Source of the DNA: Pleodorina starrii
Taxonomy: Eukaryota > Chlorophyta > Chlorophyceae > Chlamydomonadales > Volvocaceae
Direction of reading: 5' to 3'
Assembly (NCBI GenBank): GCA_030267565.1
Contig: BRXU01000011.1
Span: 796,501-860,500 of the forward strand
DNA length: 64,000 bases
Each line of letters starts with the position of its first letter. The first letter of the stretch is position 1. Below, piece by piece: positions 21,922 through 33,900 of this stretch. Under the pieces are notes generated by a model. The model ran no database searches, was not told the DNA's origin, and was given only the letters and a program-made list of their open reading frames with translations. The position numbers were made by a program, and so were the translations under genes.

Positions 21922-24900
21922 AACGAATCGGCCACCCCAGGCCGAGGCCGCTCTTCGGGCGGAGATCGCGACGCTCATGTCGCGAGCCGTCTCCCTGGAG
22001 CACCAGCTGACGGAGGCGCGCCGCCAGTACGACAGCGACCTGCTGGCGGCGGAGCGGCTGGCGGTGGCGGCGCGGCAGGCGGCGCTGGCGGCGGCGCAGG
22101 CGGAGTTTGAGCGGCGCTGCAGGGCCTTGCGGGAGGCGCACGAGGGGGAGATGGAGGCGGCGCGGCGGCGGGAGGCGGAGCTGCAGACGGCTCTGGAGGT
22201 GCGATTGGGGGGGTGCAGGTGCCGGTTTGGGAGGGCGGGTGCGGGTGCTGGTGGTGGGGGGGGCACGTGCTGTTATGCTGATGTGCTGATATGCTGATAC
22301 ATATATCGCTGACGGATTTGACCGCAGGAGGCAGTGGAGCGCGGGGAGGGCGCACAGGCGGCTGCGGCGGCGGATCATGAGGCGGTCCGCCAGGCGCTGT
22401 CGCAGCAGCTGGAGGTGGGTGACCCACGGGTCGGTTTGCGTGCTGTGGGTGGCCGGGTGGCCGGTTCCGGAGCCCGGGTGGGGTCTGGGGGCGGCGTTCG
22501 GCCCTGGCCCGGGGAAAACCACAGCACCTTACGCCCGTTTCATTTCTTCTTGAATCGTGACCCACGGCCACGCGGCCCCGGGAAACTGTCCGCGAGGACA
22601 CGTGCCCTAAGAACACATGCCCTTGGAAAACCCTAATGCCCCCGCTCCCCCTAATACAACCACAAATACAGACCTAATCATCACAAGCAATACAATCACC
22701 AATACAACCACAAATACAAACACAAACCCTAAAATCACAAGCAATACAAACAACCACCCATGGCCCAGGCGGTTCGCGCCGAGTCCTCCGCGCGGCTCGA
22801 GGCCTCCCGTGTGGAGATGGCGGCTGTACGGCGGCAGCTGGAAGGCATGGTGGCCACTGCGGCCGCTGAGCTGGCGGACACTCGTCAGCGCTACGAGGCG
22901 GCTCTGCTGGAGCAGCAGCGGAGGCTGATGGGGGAGCTGGAAGAGGGGAGGAGGGAGCTGCAGGTGGGGGGGAGGAAGGGGGGGTGGATGGGGGGGGGTG
23001 GAGGGAGGGAAGGAGGGAGCTGCAGGTGGGTGGGGGGGGTGGATGGGGGGAGGAGGGAGGGAAGGAGGGAGCTGCAGGTGTGTGTGGGGGGGGGTATAAA
23101 GAAAAACTCGCAGGGGAGAAGGAGACGGCGCGGGGGGAAGGGGGGGTGGATGGGGGGGCGGAGGGAGGGGAAGAGGGGTTGGGAATCGTGGTGGTGGCGG
23201 CGGTGGGGATTGGGGATTGAGAGCTGGGCGCTGGGGGCTGTGAGGACGTCGAACGGCCGGATGGGTTAGGGGCTGGGGAGGGGGAAAGGGGAAGAGCGCG
23301 ACCCAAAGGTGCCAGGCACCAGGCGCACCACGCAAGTGTATTTCCTTGACAGGCTTCTGCAGTACGCTTCCCCTGCAACCCCCCCTGCACCCGCCCCTGC
23401 CCACAACCGGCTGCCCACCTGATGCCGCGGCACTCGCACCCCCCCCCCATGACCCGCGCAGGCCGCTGCTGAGGCTGCGACACGTGTCCACAATGAGCGG
23501 GACAACCTGGCAGCGCAGCGCCTGGAGGTGGGCGGGGGGTAGTGGCGGTGTGTGTGTGTGTGCGTGTGTGTCTCCTCTACCCTTCTCTAACCTATTGTCC
23601 TCTCCTCTACCCTATTCTACTTCATTGTCCTCTCCTCTGCCCTACTCTTATCTATTGTCCTCTCCTCTACCCTACTCTGCTCTTCTCTCCTCCACTTCCC
23701 TCCACTCCTCGCCCCACCAGGAGCTCCGTTCCGAGTTGGAGGCAACCGCACTGGCTCGCGAGCAGGCGCTGCGGCAGCGGCTGGAGGGCGACGTGGCGGC
23801 GGCGGCGGCGGCGCACCGGCGGGTGGCGGCGGCGCTGGCGGAGCAGCAGCAGCTGGCGGCGGAGGCGGCGGCGGCGGCGGTCGGGGATGAGAGGGCGGCG
23901 CGCGAGGCGGAGGCGCGCGCTGCGAGGGAGGTGTATGAGGAGATGGTGGCTAGGCAGCAGGTGCGTGCGTGTGTGTGAGCTGCGATTCTCCATTGCCATA
24001 GCCACTGCGAATGTGAATGCCTCTGGATGGCGGCCGAAGTCGTTCGGGTGGCGAGGGGGTCAATGCCGTTGTGCCTGGCGGGGAATTGAGTGTTTGGAAT
24101 CTGTTGCTCCAGGAGCTGTACCTGACCATGGGTTTGCACTCGCGCACGCCGGGCTGTATATATGTGTGTGTGTATGTGTATTTGTGTTGCCCCCCGCTGC
24201 CCTGCTGCCCGTGCAGGCGGTCGCTGAGGAGCAGCTGAATCGGGAGCTGGCTGCCCTGGCTGCTGCCCACTCGGCGGAGGTGGCAGCGCTGGAGGAGGCC
24301 CACGAGCGGCGGCTGGCGGAGCGGGCGGCGCTACTTGGGGAGGTGGCGGCGGCGCTGGGCGGGGAGGTGGAGGCGCTGCGAGCTGAGCTGGAGGAGCGCC
24401 AGGAGATGTGCGTGCGTGTGTATGTGTATGTGTATGTGTGGGTGGGTGGGTGGGTGGGTGGGTGGGTGTGTTGGGGCTTTGGAGGGGCTGTGACGTTGCG
24501 CGCGCGTGTGTATGTGTGTGTGCCCATGCATCCCCACCCACCCCCACCCCACATCTAAGAATCCCAACCCTGCTGCCTCTCACTCCCCCGCCCCCCTAAG
24601 TACCCAAAACCTCCAAAAACGATGAAAACCATCTCTGCCCCCCCTCCCGCCGGCGGGCGCGGTCCCGGTCCCCGTGCACGCAGGTACGCGGCGCTGGCTG
24701 CCGAGCAGCGCGACGTGGCAGCTGCTGCCGCCGCCGCAGAGGGCCAGGTTTCGGAGCTGGAGCAGCAGTTGCGGGCGTCGGAGGAGCGCCATGCGAAGCA
24801 GCTGGAGGAGCTCAGGTGGGTGGGCGGATCTGGATCTGGATCTGGATCTGGGTCGGGGCGCACAGGAAGCAGTCCCTCCGCCGTTACTGGCCGCGGATGA

Positions 24901-27900
24901 ACGAACGAGTACGACAGCGTGTTGTGTTGTGTTGCAGTTGTACCCATACTGCCATACACCCCAGGGAGGGAGGGTTGCGACTTGGTGGTGCATGTACCGC
25001 ATACCTTCGTACAGGGCGCGGCAGGACGCGGCTGCGGCTTCGGAGCTGGCCGCTGCGAGGGCGGCTCTGGAGCAAGAGGCGGCGGGCAGGATTGCGCAGT
25101 TGGTGGCGGAGCGGGTGCGGGGGAAGAGGGACGGGGGTTGAGGGACGGGGGGAGGGGGGAGGGGGTGAGGGAGCGGAAGGTCCGCCGTTGGGTCCTGGGG
25201 TCCCGGGTGGACCTGCCGTTGATGGTTTGCCGCCCCGCGCCGGGTTGCTGACCTTTCCGTTCCTTGTTTGGGGGAGGTTGTGCAACTTGGGCGGTTGCGC
25301 CATCCACCCATCGTCCCTCCCCGCCTCCTCCAACCCCGAGGAGCCTATGGGGGTCGACTGATCGGTGGAGGTGGAGGTGGCAGATGCTGCTTTGCCGCTG
25401 CTTTGCCGCTGCTGCTGGTGCTACGGACGGTGGGTGTGACCTGTGCCACTGCCTGCACGAACCGTCCACCGCAGGAGGCTGAGGTGGGAGCGCTGTCGGC
25501 TCAGCTGGCGGAGAGCGCCGCCGCGCTGCAGCGCCAGCAGGCGGAGGCGGAGGCGCAGCGGCGCGCGCTGGCGGAGGCGGCGGAGGCGCAGCGGCAGCTG
25601 GAGGCGCGTCTGGCGGACGCATCTGGGGAGCTGGCCGCGGTGCGGGGGGAGTACGAGCGGCGGCTGTCGGAGGCGGAGGCGGAGCTTGAGGCGGCGCGGC
25701 GGCGGTTCGAGGCGGAGTTGGAAGCGCAGAAGGCGCGGTTGTTGGAGGAGATGGAGATGCGGGAGGAGGAGGCGGCGGCTCGGGAGGAGGAGCTGCAGGT
25801 GGGTGGGCCCCGCCCGGTTGGTGTGGGGCTACTCGGCTACATGTACGATACAGCTCGGAAATGCGGCTCCTTATCCCTCCTCCCGCTGCTGCTTCCCCAG
25901 CTGTTGTTACCTGCCTTCTTACCCTGCCGTTTGACCGCCTGCCTGCCCGCTTGCGCCTCTCTCCCCTTCCTCCTGTCCTGCCCTGCCCTGTCCTGCCCTG
26001 CCCTGCCCTGTCCTGCCCCGCCCTGCCCTGCCCTGCCCTGCCCTGCCCTGCCCTGCCCTGCCCTGCCCTGCCCTGCCCTGCCCTGCCCTGCCCTGCCCTG
26101 CCCTGCCCTGCCCTGCCCTGCCCTGCCCTGCCCTGCCCCGCCCCGCCCTGGGATGTATTTTTAGTGTGCAGACCTGTGTGGCAGTCCTGTGTGTCAGTCC
26201 TGTGTGGCTTCAAGCGGATTGTCCTGTCCTGTCCCCTCCCCCCCGTCCTCTCTTGCAGGAGGAGCAGCTCTCCGCGGCCATCCGCTTCCAGACCCAGTTG
26301 GCTGAGGCGCTGGGGCAGCATAGGGCCCGGGAGGAGGAGCTGGCGGAGGCGCATCGGAATGAGCTGGAGGGGGTGGAGGAGCGGGCGAGGGAGAGGGTGG
26401 AGGTGGGTGCCGAGTGCATGAGGGGACGTGAAGGGGGAGGGAAGGGGCGAGTGAGGAGGAGTGAGGACGGGGAGGTGGGGAGGAGTTTGGACTCTGGGCG
26501 GCTTCGTGACATGGGTCGCGAACAACGGAAAGCAAGGTAGGGGGCGGCGGCTGGTGCGTTGACTTTGGCGGGAGGGGAGGGGAGGGGAGGAAGTAGTCAA
26601 TCTCAACCCCCCTCCTTTCGTTGCTGGCTTGCTTCCTGAACGTTCGCCACCGCTACGTTTCCGGCTGACGGCTACCAGGTCCTTGCCATGCTCGCTCTTA
26701 CAGCCCCCTCCCTCGCTCCGCCCCTCCCTCCTTCTCGCGACCCTCCTTTCCTCTTGCGGCCCCAGGCCCTGTCAGCGCAGCTGGACTCTGTGAGCGGGGC
26801 GCTGCGGGGGGCGGAGGAGCGGGAGAAGCAGGTGCGGGTTGGTGCCTTAACAAGGTGCCTGCGCGAGCGAGCGAGCGAGCGTGAGCCGTCATGTATTGCC
26901 GTGTGGCCTGTACGCAACGCGCGGGGGCGCGCCCGCTGAAGGGCGCTGCATTGCATTGCATTGCATTGCATGGCTTGGCTTGGGTAGCGCATCTCGAGGT
27001 GTGAGAGGTGATGGAAGAAGAAGAAGAGGGAGAAGGACAAGAAGAAGAAGAAGAAGGAGATCCTGATTTCGATCCCGATCCTGATTTCGATCCCGATCTT
27101 AATCCCCATCCGTTCCGACCTTGTTGGCTCCTACCGTTGTTGTCTTCTACCTCTCCTGCCAGGCACTCGAGGAGGTGACCTCCCAGCGGCAGCTCGCGGG
27201 CCAGGAGGTGCAGGGGCTGCAGCGAGCGACGGCGGCCGCAGACGAGCGGGTGCGGACGGGCTGGAGGCGGTGGGGAATCATGAATCCACGACTGACGGGC
27301 GGGAGGAGGAGGAGGGGGGTTCATGATGAAGCTGGGAGCGCGGGGAGGTGTGTAGGTAGAGGGGAGGTGTGTAGGTAGAGGGGGGTCACGAGGCGGAGGA
27401 CCTTTAGGTGGCCGGGGGGGGGGGCCGGGGCGGGGGGGGGGCGAGGCAACTGTGTCCCTATAACTGTGTGGGGCCGTTTGTGCAACTCGTTCCGCCGTCA
27501 ACCTACTCTGGCCCTGGCCCTGTACCTGGTTCTCGATCGTTCCCTGTCCCCTTCTGACCTGACCGCTGTATCCCGGCGTGATGCAACGCAACGCGATGCG
27601 GCGTGGCGGTGGCGGTGGTGCCGTGCGGCGGTGACGCCACAGGTGGCGGCGCTGCAGCGGAGCCTGGCCGAGGCCGAGCAGACCCACGGGTCGGTGGTGG
27701 CGGTGTTGGCGGGCAGGCACGCGGTGCAGCTGGAGGCTCTGCGGGCGGAGCAGCGTCGGGAGCTGCAGGTGGGGGGGGAGGGGAGGGGGGGGGACGGAGG
27801 GTCCGTCGCCATTTTTCCGTGAGGGCAGGCGTGCACGGTTGCTTGAATGAATAGCCCGAAATGAACACCCGGGCGCTGCTGGCTTTGGACGCCTGGAACG

Positions 27901-30900
27901 CATCCAGTTCATCCACCCACCCACCCACCCACCCACCCCACTGAGTGCCTGGCTCGGCTCGTTGGCTGCCCCTTTGTTTCTCACAGGAGCTGCGCCGGTC
28001 AGCGGCGGCATCTCAGGCACAGGCGCAGGCGCAGGCCACCCAGGCGGCGGAGGCGGCCGCGGCGGAGCTGGCGAAGGCGCGGCGCGACGCGGAGGAGGAG
28101 GTTTCGGAGCTGGAGGGCAGGCTGGCGGAGGCGCAGCGGGCCGCGGAGGCGGCGCAGGAGCGTGCCCGGGTGAGTGCACGCACACCCGCACCCGCACGCT
28201 CGCGCGCGGCCTGGGTTTGGACGCCGCGGAGGCGTGATCTGGGCTGAGATGTGTTTTAGGGGCAGCCCTGTGTGGCTCCAAGCAGGTTGCCGGGGTTTGT
28301 TTGGGACGTTGGGGCGAGCCATGGGGGGTAAAAAGGGGATACCGTGGGGGGGGGAGGTTGCCGTGAGAAGTCCGGTTCGGGTGCTGTTCGGGGGCCGGCA
28401 GAGACCTCTTGGGTGCTGCGGTGGTCAGTAAGCGCCGTCTTGGATACGGCACCACCTCTTCCTCCTGCCCTGTCCTGCCCTGTCCTGTCCCCTCCTCGCT
28501 TGCAGGAGGAGCAGCTCTCCGCCGCCATCCGCTTCCAGACCCAGTTGGCTGAGGCGCTGGGGCAGCATAGGGCCCGGGAGGAGGAGCTGGCGGAGGCGCA
28601 TCGGAGGGAGCTGGAGGGTGTGGAGGAGCGGGCCAGGGAGAGGGTGGAGGTGGGTGACGACTGCGTGTGGTTGGGGCGTGGGAGGGGGGAGGGGTGGGAG
28701 TAGGTGAGGCGGAGGGAGGACGAGCAGGTGGGGGAGGCGGGGGAAAGGGACCCAGCCGCAGCTCTGCTCCCGGGGGGGGGGACATGCTGCGGGTTATGCG
28801 CTGCGCCGCATGCTGAACCATCGTGTTCTGGGATGCAATGAATCCCCATTCTCCAATCACTGTCAACAGGAACAGCAAAACCGGCCCGGGGTTTGCGATT
28901 GCGACTTTGGCTGCGACTGCGACTCGGGGGGGTAGAGGAGTCCCTCGCTCCCTCCCACTCTGTCCGCCCACTCACACTCTTTTCCAAATTCCAATCCGCC
29001 CACTCACACTCTTTTCCAATCCGTCCACTCACTCTTTTCCAATCGGTCCACAGGCCGTATCGGCGCTGCTCGGCTCGGCTCGTCAGGCGCTGCAGGACGC
29101 GGAGGAGCGGGAGCTGCAGGTGCGTAAAAGAAAACGGCCCGGGACGAGGGAACGCAACGCAGTTACCTGGGAAAGAAAACGGCCCGGGACGAGGGAACGC
29201 AACGCAGTTACCTGGGATATTACCTGAGGATTACCTGATATCTCCGCTGGTGGGTGGGCGGCAGGATAGCGTGATGAGGGCGGGGGGGGGTACGGTAACG
29301 AGGCATACGTGAGAGGGGCTGGGTCCGCCGCCGCGTTCCATCTTCCCGCTTCCCGTAACCCGGTCACCCGGTCTCCGTGTCCCATGCTGTCTGTCCTTGT
29401 TGTCCCCACTGCAGCGGCAGAGGGAGCAGGAGGCGGCGCGGGCGGCGCTGCAGCAGCAGTTGGCGGATGCAGAGGCGCGGGCGGCCGCCGCCGGGGCTGC
29501 GACCACGACGCTGCACGATCAGGTGTGGGGTGGATACAGCGAAACAGTCCGAATGGGCGATAAGCTGAAATGCGGCTGAAGTACGAAGACGAGAGCAGTA
29601 GTCCCAACCGACCATACCGTTACTGGTGATTAGCTCGCTGCCTGACCGCTCACGTGTGTCCGCCTGTCGGTCGGTTGTACGACAGGTGGACGAGCTGAAG
29701 GGCTCGCTGGCGCAGGCGGCCGCCGCCCACGCCGCCGAGCAGGCGCGAGCGGCGGGGCAGCACGCGGAGCAACTGGCGGCTCTGCGGGCCAAACACACAC
29801 GGGAGCTGCAGGCATGGGCGGGTGGTGGGGCTGGGGAACTGGGGAACTGGGAATGGGGAACTGGGGATGGGGTAATAAAGATGGTACCACAACGGAGGTG
29901 CAGGGGGTGGGCGCGGGGAAGGGGTGGGGCGCACGGGTGCCAGGGCGGGGCTGGACTGGAGGCACGAGGCAGCAGCGGGGGGCCGTGTCAGCCGCTTGGG
30001 CAGTCTGGGGGCTGCTGCTGCCGCGGCGCCGTCAGGAGTCACGAGTCTTTCGTCACCGGACTGAGACCGCAGGAAAGGACCGGGTGTTTGGGTGTGGGGC
30101 CATAGGGTTTTACCCACACACGCGCACAGACACGCAGACACACATACACACACCCGATATGCTGCCGGGTTTCACTTGGTGGCGGTACACGCGTACAATC
30201 CGTGATGCCAGTCGCGCGGCGCTTTGGCAGGCCCGCCAGCCCAAAGCATGACCTTAACACACGGCTTCTTTTGACGTGTTGACCCATGGGTCATTGAGCT
30301 TTTGGCGCGTCAGTCGCCATCTGTCGCTCTTAAAGACTCCCTCTCGAGACTTCGCCCCTCCGGCGTTCGATTCGCTGACCCCCTCATCATGCACCTACCC
30401 TTTCACCCCGACCTGGACCCTGACGTCTACCTGACGCTCGACCATTTGACCTTTGACCTTTGACTTTGGACTTTAATCGGATCTCTTGATCCGGCGGCGG
30501 GTCGGCGTTGACCTTCACCGGGGACTTTGACCTTGACCATTGACCTTGACTTAACTTTGACCTTGACTGGACGACGCTTGACCGGCATTTGACCGGCCGG
30601 ACGGTGTCCGAGCAGAACGAGACCGGGCATGAGAAGCAGCACGCGCTACGCTTGCAGGCGTTACGTCGTGCCGCGGTCCAGTCAATGGCAGCCGCCGAGG
30701 CGGCGGCGGAGGAAGAGGCAGCGGCGCACGAGGCGGAGTTGGCGAAGGCGCGGCGCGACGCGGAGGAGGAGGTTTCGGAGCTGGAGGCCAGATTGGCGCA
30801 GGCGCGGCGCGCGGCGGAGGAGGCGCGGAGCGCCAAGGTGTGTGTATGTGTGTGTGTGCGTGTGTGTGTGTGTATGTGTGTCTGGCTGCTGGGTCGGAAG

Positions 30901-33900
30901 CGGAAGCGACGGCGGTGGGGAGTCATGCGTCGAACATGCAGCGATGTTGCCTGAGCTGGATGGGGACATCGGTTGAGGTTGAGGAAGTGCGGAAGGGAGC
31001 TCTGCCGGTCTGAATCTGCGGAGCGGGGCGAAGGCAGGAAGCGCCACCTGGTTTGGCCGTGAAGGTGCCCCAAGTGTGGTTCGTCCTGTTCTTCCTGGTT
31101 CTTCCTGGGGCCGAACGGTCGTCGCCACCGCCACGATGTCTATAGAGCGTCAGTGTCCCTTAGTCCTTTAGCAGATCTGCTCCAACCCAATGACCTTACC
31201 TGACCGGACCAACCGGACCTGACCTGACCTCACCCGATCCGGCCCTGCCTTGCTGTATTGCTGCCGTTTGTTTTTTTGTGTTGTCCGTCTTCATCCGTTT
31301 GTCTGTGCATCTGTCGGTGCGTCTGTCTGTGTCGGTGCGTCTGTCTGTCTTGTCAGGATGCGGCGCTGGCTGCCGCGGCGGCGGAGCGCGAGGGCGGTGC
31401 GGCGGCGGTGGCTGAGCTGCGTTCCAACCTGGATGCCTCCGTGGCCGCACTGTCGCAGCTGGCCATGCTGCTGGGCGCATCGCAGGTGAGGGGAGGGGCG
31501 GGACGGGGCGGGGAGGTCTTGTTGTTGAGGGGCCGGTGCCCGGCGTGCGTTGTTGGGGAGGGCGGGGTGGCAGGAGGAGGCTCGGTGCGAGTCCGGCGCG
31601 GCCTGGCTTTGTACATTGTCCGATCCGAACGTGCAGTGCGCGAGGTGGCGGTTGTCCGCCCACAGAATGGTTGATGCGTGCGTGCTTGCTCGCTGATCGT
31701 ATTGGATTTGTCGTGTGTGATGTGTTTGATGTGTGTGTGCGTGTGTGCGTGTGTGTGCGTGTGCAACCCACACGCCCACAGGCGAGCTACGACGCGGAGG
31801 TTGCAAAGATGGAAGCCCAGAATGTTTCGGAGCAGGCGAGGAGGTCGCACCTGGTGGGTGGCTGGGTGGGCGGGTGGCTGGGCGGGTGGATGGATGGGCG
31901 GTGGGGTCAGTCAGGACGTGTGTCCGGGTCGCTGGCGTCCGTTCTCATCCACAGCGTTGAGTCGCAACGTTTGTCGCCTGCGGTTTGTACCGTATGTCTT
32001 TTGTCTTACCCGTCCGCCGTTTGTATGTCTTTTGTCATACCCCGTCCGCCGTCCGCCGACGTGCCAACGACCGGGCCTCGCAGGAGGAGCTGGGCGCCTC
32101 CTGGGCGGACAGGCAAGCGGAGGTTTCGGAGCTGACGGCGCAGCTCAGCGCGGCGCGGTCCGCCGAGTCGGAGGCGCGACGGGCGGGTGAGGTGGTGGTC
32201 GTTGTTACGGTTGCGGTTACGGTTGCGGTTGGGGCCTACCGTACTTTATGCCACTCGGAGCTCCGCCCGTTCGTCCTTGTCGCTTGTCACCGTCGCAGCC
32301 CATCTTGTCGCGTCAATGTCAATGCCAATGTCAAAGGCATGGCGTGTCAGTCAATTGGTCTAAAGCCCCGAAGACCCAACACACGCAGTGAGACAAAAAC
32401 AACGGCACAAAGGCCATCGCCTCCGCCTCCGCCACCCCCCCTCCGCGCGCACTCCCGACCTGCCCTTTGGAGCGGCCTCTAACCGCAAACGAACCCTGCT
32501 TACTGGTGATGAGTAAGCAGGCAGCCCTTTGTAATACGTACCCGCAAGTACCGTAACGTTTCCCGACTGATGCACTGATCCGACCCATGGGTCACCCGCA
32601 GTCGAGGCGCTGGGCCAGCAGCTGGCGCAGACCCAGGACGCGCTGGCGGAGGCGGAGGCGCGCGCGGCGGCAGCCAAGCGGGAGCTCGCCCTGGCGCGCG
32701 ACGCCGCGACCGCGACGATGGTCGCGGCGACCATCGAGGCGGTCGCCGCCGCGGAGGCGGAGGCGGAGGCGCGCAAGACGGCGGCGTTGCAGTCTCTGGA
32801 GCGGCAGCTGCGTGAGGAGCACGCGGCCGAGGTGGCGGCGCTACAGGCGCAGGTAAGAGGTCGGGGGTCGCCTCGTAAAGGTCGCCGCGTAAAAACAAGT
32901 CGTGGATCAGTGACCCGCGGGTCGGTCGGTGGTTACGGTTGGAGCTCCTCCGCTCCAGGGAGGGAGGAGGAAGTTGTGAGCTTCGGCCCGGGGCAGGGCA
33001 TCTGGGCCGCGGGGAGTGGCATGACGAGAGCCAGACCCCGGGGGCATTTAAAATTGAAGAAAGACGGAAAGCACCCGGGGCGGGAGACTCCTCTATCGCG
33101 CAGTCTGCTTCTACTCCTGCATCGCTCATTCTACTTGAGAGGCCCTTTGCGCCCATCTCACCGCAAGACCCTCTGACACGTGGCCCCTCGCTGCACAAAG
33201 CACGCATGTACAGTCAACTTTATGTTCCCATCCGCGTTGCCTCACACCTGGCCTCACCTCACCTGACCTCACCTGGCCCCACCTCACCTCGCCACACCTG
33301 GCCTCACCTGGCCTCACCTAGCCTCACCTCACCTCACCTCACCTCACCTCACCTCACCTCACCTCACCTCACCTCACCTCACCTCACCTCACCTCACCTG
33401 ACCCCACCCGCACCGCACCGCAGCTCTCGGAGCTGCGCACTCAGCACGCGTCCCAACTGGCGTTGCGCGACGTGCAGCTAGATGAGGCGCGGGCGCAGGC
33501 GGCGGCGGCGCTGACGGCGCAGGCGGAGGCGCTGCGAGCGCAGTTTGAGGCGGCGCTGGCGGCGGCGCGCGAGGAGGCGGAGGCGCGGCGGGTGGCTGAG
33601 GTGGAGGCGCTTCGGGCGCAGCACGAGGCGGAGGTGGCGGAGGTAGGAGACCGACCGACGTAATGGATGGAACAGCCCTGGGGGTTGACCCGCCGGATGC
33701 GGGCTCTTGAGGCCACCAGGGTTGGCGATAGGCACCTCACCTCATTTTACCCGCCGCTAATGAAATGAACGCCGTCCTGAATGTGGGCCGTGTGTGTGTG
33801 GGCCGTGTGTGCGCCTCTTTTGACCTCCTTTCCTTTCCGTTCCGTTCCATCCCGCGGCCCCGCAGCTCCGGCGCGGCTACGAGACCCAACTGGAGGACCG

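Larger units (their letters stand above)
18613..25798 (+). other. exons 17-30: central coiled coil
   Basis: Exons 18613-19007, 19283-19384, 19688-19819, 20524-20730, 20959-21039, 21941-22198, 22328-22414, 22769-22963, 23462-23527, 23721-23960, 24217-24407, 24684-24815, 25015-25114, 25475-25798. Almost every exon encodes uninterrupted Ala/Glu/Arg/Leu/Gln heptad-like helix, for example ELLRQLEAERRRLAEAV. Most junctions are phase 0, so many exons can be gained or skipped without a frameshift. The donor after 19007 is AAG|GCGAGT (GC-AG), required by phase. Confidence 0.75.
26259..30837 (+). repeat. duplicated five-exon block (exons 31-35 and 36-40)
   Basis: First copy: 26259-26402, 26766-26831, 27163-27249, 27643-27768, 27987-28169. 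Second copy: 28506-28649, 29054-29119, 29415-29522, 29686-29811, 30658-30837. Exon lengths run 144/66/87/126/183 against 144/66/108/126/180. Exons 31 and 36 encode almost the same 48 residues (EEQLSAAIRFQTQLAEALGQ), whereas the other pairs have diverged (for example 35 and 40 share ELAKARRDAEEEVSELE). The exon 39 donor reads CAG|GCATGG (GC type). Confidence 0.85.

Noticed and set aside
21713..21940. Read-through frame including a His-Thr run from (CA)n before exon 22
   Set aside because: It needs the duplicated upstream acceptor, which shifts the frame relative to exon 21; treated as intron.
30360..30378. GTTCGATTC resembling a tRNA B box
   Set aside because: No A box or cloverleaf could be drawn around it.
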